Source: Rhodospirillales bacterium
GTDB taxonomy: Bacteria; Pseudomonadota; Alphaproteobacteria; Rhodospirillales; Casp-alpha2
Length of the DNA stretch: 40,962 nt
Reading direction: 5' to 3'
NCBI GenBank assembly: GCA_021775095.1
Contig: JAJFII010000062.1
Location: 1 to 40,962 of the forward strand
The position numbers were made by a program, and so were the translations under genes. Shown piece by piece: positions 1 to 7,273 of the stretch (position 1 is the stretch's first letter; every line of letters starts with the position of its first letter). The notes under the pieces were generated by a model. It worked only from the letters and a program-made list of their open reading frames with translations, did no database searches and was not told the DNA's origin.

Positions 1-233
1 ATTGCATGAGCTGTCGGATCGGTGATGCCCGATCAGGATTATCCACGGGGCGGGTCTCCCATGTGAACCGGCGCGCCCGAAGTTTGAGTTTAACAAAAGG
101 TATGGTCGCCATGCAGGCTGTAAAAAAATTGTGCGGATAAAGGAGAGTTCTGGACCTTGCCATGATTGCATACCTGTACGGCATTTGCGTTGAGTAGCCG
201 CTTGCAAAAAATCCGCAGTTTGTATCTAATGAA
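1..233. other. Left-edge stretch with no recognisable gene
   Basis: No open frame here resembles a known protein. A short plus-strand frame is open from the window edge to about position 141, so it could be the tail of an upstream gene, but its translation is Arg/Ser-rich and unfamiliar. The stretch presumably carries the promoter for the three-gene plus-strand group that follows. No convincing sigma-70 promoter or terminator could be picked by eye. Confidence 0.3.
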
Positions 234-236
234 GTG

Positions 237-944
237 ATGACAGAACAATCTATTCTTGCCCATTTCACTTATAATTTGGCTAATGCCGTTGTACGAAATT
301 GGCCCTTTCCTCACCTGTTTTACGAAAACGTATTCCCGGAAGATTTTTATGCCGATCTGGTAAAGTCAATCCCTGATTTCTCTGAATATGCACCGATATC
401 CAAGGTGCGAAAGGTTTCCAGCAAGGGCAACTCAGTCCCTTTTCCAGATCGGTTTGTCATTACCCTCAACCCCGAACAAAACAGTATGGGGACGCACTGG
501 GATACTGCCAGCGCGATTCTTCGCAGTGAACAGACCTGCATGACTTTGTTAGATAAATTCAAAGAGACCGTTCAACCCCGCTTGATCGAGCGGCCACTGG
601 TAGAACCCGATGCCCTATTAATTAGAGATCGCACAAATTATGTACTGGGACCACACACGGATATCCCAAGACGGCTTGCGGTTCTTATTATTTATCTTCC
701 TGAGACCGAGGACAACCCGCATTTGGGGACCAGCCTATATGTCCCAAAAGATAAGGGAAGATCCTGCGAAGGGACGCAGCATTACCGGCATGAATACTTC
801 AACCGTGTATATACCGCCCCCTATAAACCAAACAGTGCACTGGCGTTCGTCAAAACGAATAATTCATTTCATGGGGTTGAACCGGTTCTCGAAGGTGAGG
901 AACGTAACATAATCCATTACGTAGCTCGGTTTGCAAATGGCTGA
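237..944 (+). CDS. 2-oxoglutarate/Fe(II)-dependent oxygenase-like protein
   Basis: A 235-residue protein with the layout of a small double-stranded beta-helix 2OG-Fe(II) oxygenase. The iron-binding HxD pair is in the segment GPHTDIPRR at about residue 140. The distal His is in NSFHGVEPV near residue 212, and an Arg (ERNIIHY) that would bind 2-oxoglutarate follows 12 residues later. Such enzymes hydroxylate peptides, sugars or small molecules; the substrate cannot be told from sequence. GTG at 234 directly precedes ATG at 237; I prefer the ATG, though no strong ribosome binding site is seen. The stop codon overlaps the start of the FkbM methyltransferase by 8 bases, so the two are probably translationally coupled and may modify the same molecule. 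Confidence 0.75.
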   Translation: MTEQSILAHFTYNLANAVVRNWPFPHLFYENVFPEDFYADLVKSIPDFSEYAPISKVRKVSSKGNSVPFPDRFVITLNPEQNSMGTHWDTASAILRSEQTCMTLLDKFKETVQPRLIERPLVEPDALLIRDRTNYVLGPHTDIPRRLAVLIIYLPETEDNPHLGTSLYVPKDKGRSCEGTQHYRHEYFNRVYTAPYKPNSALAFVKTNNSFHGVEPVLEGEERNIIHYVARFANG

Positions 945-1719
945 TTTTGATCTGGCTGAATATGAGAAAATTAATCCGTTGGCGACGCTTGAGGGTGTAC
1001 ATTATGTTGTCCCCAATCAGCATTGTTTGTGGCGCGTACAAAGTCTCCATACCAAAGAGCCCGACACAATGGAGTGGATCGCTACCTTTGATAAAAATGA
1101 TGTACTTATCGATATTGGTGCCAATGTTGGCATGTACACCATTTGGGCTGCAGCCAAACAGGGTGTTCGGGTATACGCCTTCGAGCCGGAAAGCCAAAAC
1201 TATGCGTTGTTATGTCGAAATATTATCGCCAATAACCTGCAAGATCAGGTGGCGGCCTACTGTGTCGCCATCAGTGACGACGTCGCTGGTGATGGGGGGG
1301 TGTTTTTTGATAAACTAAACCTGAGTATGTTCATAGTCGGCGGTTCCTGCCACAGCTTTGGCGAGGAAGTTGACTTTAATCTCAACCCACGTCCGTCGGC
1401 GTTTCGCCAGGGCTGCCTATGTGTCTCGCTGGACCGTTTTATGAAAACGACGGAAGCGATTGGCAGCGACGCAAATATACATATAAAAATTGATGTTGAT
1501 GGTATCGAGCACAAAGTAATTGCCAGTGCCATTAAGACAATTCAGGGAACTGGCGTCAAATCCGTGCTCATCGAGTTAAACACGCATTTGGACTCCCACA
1601 CTGAGATTATCGGCCTTATGGAAACCTTCGGTTTCCAGACAACAATTCACCCCGCTGCCATTCGTACGGAAGGGGCATTTTCGGGAATAGGAAATCACAT
1701 ATTTGTTCGCGACTGCTAA
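937..1719 (+). CDS. FkbM family SAM-dependent methyltransferase
   Basis: A 260-residue class I methyltransferase. SAM-binding motif I is IDIGANVGMYT near residue 60, with an acidic ribose-binding Glu in AFEPES about 30 residues on. The FkbM hallmark IKIDVDGIEHKVI lies near residue 185. FkbM enzymes O-methylate sugars or polyketide hydroxyls, and in proteobacteria they often sit among glycan-modification genes. The start overlaps the upstream oxygenase stop; TTG at 931 is an alternative two codons earlier. The next gene, about 215 bases downstream, is a TPR-methyltransferase fusion, which fits a glycan or lipid tailoring group. The family is clear; the substrate is unknown. Confidence 0.85.
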   Translation: MADFDLAEYEKINPLATLEGVHYVVPNQHCLWRVQSLHTKEPDTMEWIATFDKNDVLIDIGANVGMYTIWAAAKQGVRVYAFEPESQNYALLCRNIIANNLQDQVAAYCVAISDDVAGDGGVFFDKLNLSMFIVGGSCHSFGEEVDFNLNPRPSAFRQGCLCVSLDRFMKTTEAIGSDANIHIKIDVDGIEHKVIASAIKTIQGTGVKSVLIELNTHLDSHTEIIGLMETFGFQTTIHPAAIRTEGAFSGIGNHIFVRDC

Positions 1720-1934
1720 TCTTTATTTTCTCCTGACTGATTATGCGGCCCCATGGTGCCAGCAGAATAGACATAGAAATATTTGGGGGACTGTAAAAAT
1801 GGATCGTCCTTTTGTGAACAAATGACGGTGGTAATCCTGATCTTTTCGATATTCCACAGTTGGTTTGTTACAGTTGCTTTATGGGCCCAAATCCGTTGGC
1901 CAACGTGCCCCAGGTCATTGATAGCCGGTGGCGT

Positions 1935-4166
1935 ATGAAAGCTTTGCCCGGGCAACAGACCCTGACCGCTCAGCAGGCCCTTGATCTGGCCCTGCAATAT
2001 CACAATACGGGCCGCCTTGGCGAAGCAGAAAACATATACACACAAGTGCTAAAGGTGGAACCCAACCACCCCATCGCTTTACATCTTCTTGGTGTTATCG
2101 CCCACCAAGTTGGGAAAAACGATGTTGCCGTTGATCTCATTGGCAAATCCATTTCCATCAAACCCGACTACGTCGAGGCCCACAACAACCTGGGTTTGAC
2201 ACTGTTTGCACTGGGAAAACTGGACGATGCATCGGCAAGTTATCGTCGGGCTCTTGCCCTAAATCCTGATTATGGAGAGGTGCTAAGTAATCTGGGTGCG
2301 GCGTTATTTGAAGCCGGAAAATTTGACGAAGCCGAAGCCCATATAAGGAAAGCCCTCGCCCTCAAACCGGACTTCGCAGAAGCGCACAGCAATCTCGGTA
2401 TGGTGGTCAACGCGCTAAATCGCCTGGACGAAGCCATCGCCTGCTATCATAGGGCCTTATCGTTTAAGCCTGATTATGCCGAGGCCTATTATAATCTTTG
2501 CGTCGGCTTCATTTCCCAGGGCAATTTCGGTGACGCGTTCCAATCTGCAAGACGAGCCGTTGCCATCAACCCCGACATCGAATTATATTGGCAAGGTTTT
2601 GCTGCATCGGTTGAAAAGATTTCCTTTGCGTCTGCTGACGAAGATCTCAGGCGTGAGCTGTCGACGCTCCTGGAGCGCCCGGCAACGGTGCGCCCAGGAT
2701 CAATTGTACGACCAATCATCAGTGCGCTTAGACATCACCCAAATTTTAGCCAGGTTCTGGAACTGATAACCTCATGTCGATCCGTGACCGCGATCCCATT
2801 TAATCTGGCAGCCGAACAATTGTCGGAAATTCCTTTGTTTATTCAAATTTTGAAGTTGAGTCCCATCTCGGATGTGGAAATTGAGCGTATGCTTGTGGCA
2901 ATGCGACAAAGTCAATTACAGGCGGCAATTGAAGGTAAATGGAAGGAATCTGGTTTACCGTTTGCGGTGTCGCTGGCGCTTCAATGTTTTACAAATGAAT
3001 ATGTCTATCAAGAAACAGAGGAAGAATCTGCTGCTGTCAAGGTGCTCGAAAAACGGGTAAAATCGCTAATTCAGAAAAAAGCGGCTGTCGCGGCATTCCT
3101 TATCGCGACCCTTGCCACTTATCGTCCACTTTACTCGCTTTCCCTGGTACAGAATTTTTGCGTTGACGATTGGGACGAAATCGAAATCAAAGAACTTTTG
3201 GATCGGCACATATCTGAACCTATCGAAGAAGCCATTCTGCGCCCTCAAATTCCCCGACTAACTTCCATAAAAAACGAAGTGTCTCGATCCGTCCGCGCGC
3301 AGTATGAGAACCGCCCCTATCCCCGATGGGTCAGGACACATTTAAAAGACAAAGGCCGGTCGATTAAATCGATTCTTCAGAAAGCTCCCCTCGGTTTGGA
3401 TTTAGGGGGGTATGAGCCACCGAATTCGCCGGAAGTCCTGATCGCCGGCTGCGGCACGGGCCAACAATCCCTGGACACGGCCGCAATGTTCTCCAACGCG
3501 CAGGTATTGGCGGTAGATTTAAGTCTGAGCAGCCTTACCTATGCGCAAAGAATGACGAATGTACTTGGAATAACCAATATACATTACGCGCAGGCCGACA
3601 TTATGGAATTGGCTGGGCTTGGAAAACAGTTTGATCTCATCGAAAGTCTAGGTGTCCTCCACCATCTCGACGACCCGCAAGCGGGCTGGAAAGTTCTGGT
3701 TGACTTGCTCCGCCCGGGCGGGCTTATGAAAATTGGACTTTACAGCGAAATGGCCCGCCAGAGTGTTGTTGCGGCGCGTAAAATGATTACCGAGAAGGGG
3801 TATTCGGCTACTGCCGACGATATTCGCCAGTTTCGGCAGGAACTGATGATGACGGAAAACAATGGTGATAAAAAGGTTGCAAAGATTACCGAATTTGCGG
3901 ATTTTTATAGCCTAAGTGAATGCCAAGACCTGTTGTTTCACGTGCAGGAACACCGATTTAACCTACTGGAAATTGACAACATTCTGAATTCCCTGAACCT
4001 AAAATTTCTTGGTTTTGAAATGCGGGACCACGTCCCATTAACGGCGTTCAGAAGCCTGCATAAGGAAAAGCAGGCACAAACCTCCCTTCGCCTGTGGCAC
4101 GATTTTGAGGTCCAAAATCCAGATACTTTCGTGAGCATGTACCAATTTTGGTGCCAAAAAATATAA
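1935..4166 (+). CDS. TPR-repeat protein fused to a class I methyltransferase
   Basis: A roughly 743-residue two-part protein. The N-terminal 200 residues are about five tetratricopeptide repeats with the usual spacing (EAHNNLGLTLFALGKLDDA and similar repeats every 34 residues). A helical linker of about 250 residues follows. A SAM methyltransferase domain comes next, with motif I VLIAGCGTGQQS, VDLSLSS as the ribose-binding strand, and LGVLHHLDDP as the post-motif strand. TPR-methyltransferase fusions are common in Rhodospirillales; the TPRs probably dock a protein or glycan carrier. The start is uncertain: TTG 1860 and ATG 1881 are in frame upstream, but the TPR homology begins just after the Met at 1935. 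Codon use and the plus-strand order suggest it belongs with the preceding oxygenase and FkbM genes. Confidence 0.8.
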   Translation: MKALPGQQTLTAQQALDLALQYHNTGRLGEAENIYTQVLKVEPNHPIALHLLGVIAHQVGKNDVAVDLIGKSISIKPDYVEAHNNLGLTLFALGKLDDASASYRRALALNPDYGEVLSNLGAALFEAGKFDEAEAHIRKALALKPDFAEAHSNLGMVVNALNRLDEAIACYHRALSFKPDYAEAYYNLCVGFISQGNFGDAFQSARRAVAINPDIELYWQGFAASVEKISFASADEDLRRELSTLLERPATVRPGSIVRPIISALRHHPNFSQVLELITSCRSVTAIPFNLAAEQLSEIPLFIQILKLSPISDVEIERMLVAMRQSQLQAAIEGKWKESGLPFAVSLALQCFTNEYVYQETEEESAAVKVLEKRVKSLIQKKAAVAAFLIATLATYRPLYSLSLVQNFCVDDWDEIEIKELLDRHISEPIEEAILRPQIPRLTSIKNEVSRSVRAQYENRPYPRWVRTHLKDKGRSIKSILQKAPLGLDLGGYEPPNSPEVLIAGCGTGQQSLDTAAMFSNAQVLAVDLSLSSLTYAQRMTNVLGITNIHYAQADIMELAGLGKQFDLIESLGVLHHLDDPQAGWKVLVDLLRPGGLMKIGLYSEMARQSVVAARKMITEKGYSATADDIRQFRQELMMTENNGDKKVAKITEFADFYSLSECQDLLFHVQEHRFNLLEIDNILNSLNLKFLGFEMRDHVPLTAFRSLHKEKQAQTSLRLWHDFEVQNPDTFVSMYQFWCQKI

Positions 4167-4177
4167 GCCCCCTCATA

Positions 4178-4223
4178 CGTAATAAAATTTCAGGGTCACT
4201 CGTAATAAAATTTCAGGGTCACT
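4178..4223. repeat. Perfect 23-bp tandem direct repeat
   Basis: Two identical 23-base units stand head to tail (4178-4200 and 4201-4223), 11 bases after the TPR-methyltransferase stop. Read on the minus strand each unit begins AGTGACCCTGAAATTTTATT. Repeated GTGACCC/TGACCC words near an element end are typical of IS21-family termini, and a further TGACCCCGT occurs at about 4256-4264. No transposase gene is present, so at most this is an end remnant. The IS21 link is inferred from memory of the family's end structure and was not tested. Confidence 0.6.
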
Positions 4224-4496
4224 CTCCTTGATTAGCCGATTGGGGCGTTCTTAACTGACCCCGTACGATAGGCTCAGGTGGGTGAGCACTGGAATTTCGC
4301 TATGTATAAGCCAAATGGTGGCCCGCGACGGCAAAGCCCCGCTACAGATCAATACCAATTGTCCATAGGCATCGTTGATTTGCAGCCATGAAGCTGCGTC
4401 GGGACCGGGAAAGAAAATTCAAAAGTGTTGATCTGCGCTGCTGTCGGTTCCGACACGGACAGGTTCAATATGCCGGGAAAATAATCTCGTGCGGCC
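4224..4496. other. Convergent intergenic stretch, no gene recognised
   Basis: This stretch lies between the TPR-methyltransferase (+) and metA (-) stop codons. It holds the remainder of the possible IS-end remnant. Short open frames cross it on both strands, but their translations resemble nothing known. No rho-independent terminator with a clear T-run was found. Confidence 0.4.
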
Positions 4497-5474
4497 CTAA
4501 TCGATACGATGTCCCGGTTTGGAGCGTTCCTGTCCAGGAACAAAGGTTTTGGTGCCTGGATCGCCGATTTTATTAAGATCGAAGGGTGTTGTCTGGTACA
4601 GGGAATTGAGCCAGTTGCCAAATAACAAATGGGCACTTGAGCGCCAGGTATTGACGGGCGGTTTAGTGGCGTCGTCATTTGGGTAATAACCAACGGGAAT
4701 TTGGATGTTGTCGCCTTTTTCCAGGTCCCGGCGATATTCTTCGCCAAGGGTCACGGAATCATATTCCATATGATTGAACATATGCACATGGTGGAGTTTG
4801 CGGTCGTGGACCAGGCAAACGCCGGCCGTATCGGATTCGATCAAAACTTCCAATTCCAAATGGGGTTCAATATCAGAACGGTGGTTCTCCGTATGCCGTG
4901 ATACGGGAACGGACAGGGTGTCATTGAGGCCGCGCATCAGCAACGACGTGTGGTCCAGGACACGGTGTTCAAAGATGCCGAACCGCTTTTCGGCCAGTTG
5001 ATATTTGGGGATGCCATAAAAATGATACAGGGCGGCCTGGGCACCCCAACATAAATTGAATAAACCATGGACGTGGGTCAGTGACCAGTCGAAGACCTGG
5101 CGCAATTCCTGCCAGTAATCGACATCCTCAAAGGGCATTTGTTCAATCGGTGCCCCGGTGATAATCAGGCCGTCAAATTTTTGTTCACGGATGTCGTCCC
5201 AGGGGTGATAAAAATCGAGCATGTGTTCGCGAGATGTGTTTTTGGGGACATAATGGGTTGGCGCAATTAACGTCATTTCCACTTGCAGCGGACTAATTCC
5301 CAGGACACGGGCAATTTGGGTTTCTGTCTTAATCTTTTCCGGCATGAGGTTTAACAGGGCAATTCTTAAGGGGCGGATGTCCTGATGGGTTGCATCACTG
5401 TCCTTGATGATCAGAACGCCTTCCTTATCGAGAATGTCGAAGGCCGGAAGATTGGCCGGAATTTTGATGGGCAT
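4497..5474 (-). CDS. metA: Homoserine O-acyltransferase MetA (predicted acetyltransferase)
   Basis: A 325-residue MetA-family enzyme that acylates the homoserine hydroxyl, the first committed step of methionine synthesis. The catalytic Cys is C142 in NLCWGAQAA; the His/Glu pair is H235 and E237 in MFNHMEYDS. These numbers match the canonical MetA residues exactly. Residue 111 is Glu (TGAPIEQMPF), where the succinyl-CoA-using E. coli enzyme has Gly. Glu at this position is the published determinant of acetyl-CoA use, so homoserine O-acetyltransferase activity is predicted. The start ATG at 5474 has GAGGAAAG seven bases upstream; a longer frame runs upstream into the ATPase gene but lacks family similarity. 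The C-terminus is about 15 residues longer than usual. It lies 11 bases after the ATPase gene, so the two are co-transcribed. Confidence 0.95.
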   Translation of the reverse strand: MPIKIPANLPAFDILDKEGVLIIKDSDATHQDIRPLRIALLNLMPEKIKTETQIARVLGISPLQVEMTLIAPTHYVPKNTSREHMLDFYHPWDDIREQKFDGLIITGAPIEQMPFEDVDYWQELRQVFDWSLTHVHGLFNLCWGAQAALYHFYGIPKYQLAEKRFGIFEHRVLDHTSLLMRGLNDTLSVPVSRHTENHRSDIEPHLELEVLIESDTAGVCLVHDRKLHHVHMFNHMEYDSVTLGEEYRRDLEKGDNIQIPVGYYPNDDATKPPVNTWRSSAHLLFGNWLNSLYQTTPFDLNKIGDPGTKTFVPGQERSKPGHRID

Positions 5475-5485
5475 GGTCTCTTTCC

Positions 5486-6448
5486 TCAGTGGGCCGGTGT
5501 GCCGAATTCGCGGGTCGCCTGGCGGTTTTGGCAAATCTCAAGATAGGCTGCAAACCGATCCCGTGCCGTTTTCGTGCGCGCCACCTCTGCCGTTATGGCG
5601 TTGAATATGTTTTGTAAAAATTGGTTGGAACTGGGAACCGAATGCGCTGGAGATTGGCTCATAAATAAGTCGCCCACATCAATTGTAAACCCCGCCCGCT
5701 CGGCAATCGCCGCGTAACGGGGTTTTCGGAAAGCCAAAAGCTCAGGAAACAGGGGCCGGGCGAAGTCCAGGGGGTCAACACCGCCGCCGTTCTCAGGCCG
5801 GTCGGCAAGCACCGGTTCAATAAACGACGGATGGTAAAAAAGTGGTTTGGGATCGGTTTTTGCCCGCTGTTTTAATTCGTCTTCGGATCGTTCATCGGAT
5901 CGGATGTAAAGGATCAGAGATTGTTGCTGAAGCGCCGACAAAACCGAATCGGTGTCGTCCCAGGGATCGCAAACCTCGCACAGGCTGCCGCTGGCATCGT
6001 TTACAAATTTTTTACACCGGTAGATGTCCCATGATTTGTTAATAAAACGGCCGACTTCTTCCATGGACCTGATTTCCGCATCGCGGTACAGGTTCTGGCG
6101 GACCAGGAAGGTTTTTTTATCCAAGCCGCCGTGATTTTGGTCCCCGTACATGCCTAAAAATGTCGATACCGGGTCGAGATTATCAACCGATATGTTGTGG
6201 TGAATATAAATCGAATCCGAGCGCAGCAAACGGGCGACAAACGGGTCCTTCATTTGCATGATTTTAAACTTGATGTTGTCGACGATATCTTCCGCCAAAT
6301 AACGGGTGCCAATCCGATAATCGGCCGAATAATGGTACCAATTGGCGGTTTTCCGTAGTTGTTTTGATAAAATGGTTTTGCCGACGCCGGACATGCCCAG
6401 CAGGGTTATGGCGTGATGGAGTTTAGAAAAGTCTGCAAAAGTGATCAT
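5486..6448 (-). CDS. P-loop ATPase of unknown function upstream of metA
   Basis: A 320-residue protein with a Walker A motif GMSGVGKT at residues 18-25, preceded by a hydrophobic strand (HHAITLL). No classical Walker B is certain; a strand SLILYIRSDE near residue 180 is the best candidate. A Cys-containing segment (SLCEVCDPWDD) lies near residue 157. The protein looks like a small-molecule or nucleotide kinase-type P-loop fold rather than an AAA+ or ABC ATPase. I cannot name a substrate. It is the first gene of a two-gene minus-strand operon with metA (11-base gap), which hints at a role in amino-acid or sulfur metabolism, though that is inference only. Confidence 0.7.
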   Translation of the reverse strand: MITFADFSKLHHAITLLGMSGVGKTILSKQLRKTANWYHYSADYRIGTRYLAEDIVDNIKFKIMQMKDPFVARLLRSDSIYIHHNISVDNLDPVSTFLGMYGDQNHGGLDKKTFLVRQNLYRDAEIRSMEEVGRFINKSWDIYRCKKFVNDASGSLCEVCDPWDDTDSVLSALQQQSLILYIRSDERSEDELKQRAKTDPKPLFYHPSFIEPVLADRPENGGGVDPLDFARPLFPELLAFRKPRYAAIAERAGFTIDVGDLFMSQSPAHSVPSSNQFLQNIFNAITAEVARTKTARDRFAAYLEICQNRQATREFGTPAH

Positions 6449-6631
6449 GTTCTGACGCCGTGCTCATTGCCTAACATTAAGTGAGTCGAGTGACGAAGAT
6501 ATCTGAAAAAACCAAAAACGCCATTTTCATCTGTAATATTTTAACCATTCCCCGGACGATAGAAAAATTTCGGGCATTTGTGAAAAAAAGACTACCCTCC
6601 GAACCCCTAACGGTGTTTAATTCTCTAAAGC

Positions 6632-6652
6632 TTCACACTGCAAAGGTGTGGA
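6632..6652 (+). promoter_or_regulatory. Leader hairpin 1 upstream of the aor operon
   Basis: CACAC at 6634-6638 pairs with GTGTG at 6646-6650. The stem extends by G-T and T-A pairs to about eight pairs around a GCAAA loop. It is the first of three hairpins in the 312-base leader before aorA. No known riboswitch family was recognised. Confidence 0.4.
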
Positions 6653-6679
6653 TACGTACAGGGAGAGAGTTTGCGGCAG

Positions 6680-6699
6680 GACAGTCGATAACGACTGTC
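6680..6699 (+). promoter_or_regulatory. Leader hairpin 2, attenuator-like, upstream of aorA
   Basis: A perfect 8-bp stem, GACAGTCG (6680-6687) with CGACTGTC (6692-6699), closes on an ATAA tetraloop and is followed by ATTTTGTTA. The short T-run makes it look like a weak rho-independent terminator, placed 60 bases before the aorA start, as expected of a transcription attenuator. Confidence 0.5.
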
Positions 6700-6727
6700 A
6701 TTTTGTTATGAAATATCCGCGATTGCT

Positions 6728-6751
6728 CCCCGTAAGCCAACCGAAACGGGG
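6728..6751 (+). promoter_or_regulatory. Leader hairpin 3 that would mask the aorA ribosome binding site
   Basis: CCCCGT (6728-6733) can pair with ACGGGG (6746-6751). The GGGG arm is the only purine-rich, Shine-Dalgarno-like sequence before the aorA ATG at 6761. Formation of this stem would occlude the site, so it may control translation. Confidence 0.4.
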
Positions 6752-6760
6752 TAACGAATT

Positions 6761-7240
6761 ATGCAAAAATCTTTGAGTATCGATCCTGCGAAATGCACGG
6801 GCTGCCTGCAGTGTGAGCTTGCCTGTTCCTATGATAATGAAGGTGTGTTTAATCCATCGAAGTCGCGGATCAAAGTCTTTAATTTTCACGACCAGGGGCG
6901 GTTTGTTCCTTACACCTGCACCCAGTGTGATGAGGCATGGTGTCTGCACGCCTGCCCGGTTGACGCCATTTCACTGGATGCATCGACCGGAGCAAAAATT
7001 GTTTCCGATCAATTGTGCGTCGGTTGCAAAGTGTGCACGATCGCCTGTCCTTTTGGCACGATCAATTACAACCAATCTACCGGCAAGGTCATCAAATGTG
7101 ATCTTTGTGAAGGCGATCCCGAATGTGCGAAGGCTTGCCCCACAGACGCCATTACTTTTGTTGATGCGAACTGGACGGGGCTTGAAAAAATGCGGGCGTG
7201 GGCGGCAAAAACCGATTCCAGCGTTCAAGCGGGTGCCTAA
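6761..7240 (+). CDS. aorA: AorA-type four-cluster [4Fe-4S] ferredoxin subunit
   Basis: A 159-residue polyferredoxin with sixteen Cys in four CxxC-type groups: CTGCLQCELAC (from residue 12), CTQCDEAWCLHACP, CVGCKVCTIACP and CDLCEGDPECAKACP. That is the complement for four [4Fe-4S] clusters. Size and gene order (ferredoxin, tungsten subunit, FAD subunit) match the AorABC aldehyde oxidoreductase of Aromatoleum aromaticum, in which the small subunit carries electrons between the tungsten and flavin subunits. It has no signal peptide and so is cytoplasmic. It is followed 33 bases later by the tungsten subunit. Its ribosome binding site is weak and could be masked by a leader hairpin. Confidence 0.9.
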   Translation: MQKSLSIDPAKCTGCLQCELACSYDNEGVFNPSKSRIKVFNFHDQGRFVPYTCTQCDEAWCLHACPVDAISLDASTGAKIVSDQLCVGCKVCTIACPFGTINYNQSTGKVIKCDLCEGDPECAKACPTDAITFVDANWTGLEKMRAWAAKTDSSVQAGA

Positions 7241-7273
7241 TCAGCAAATTCAGAAATAACAGGGAGAGCAGTC

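Noticed and set aside
4349-4747. A minus-strand frame overlapping the 3' end of metA
   Set aside because: It overlaps the MetA C-terminal region in a different frame, and the rest of its translation is not recognisable.
6449-6480. SAM-II riboswitch before the ATPase-metA operon
   Set aside because: SAM-II RNAs are known upstream of alphaproteobacterial metA, but neither the 5' region of the operon nor the 11-base gap contains the conserved core.
6481-6711. A 76-codon plus-strand frame in the aor leader
   Set aside because: It overlaps the leader hairpins, has no ribosome binding site and no familiar sequence.
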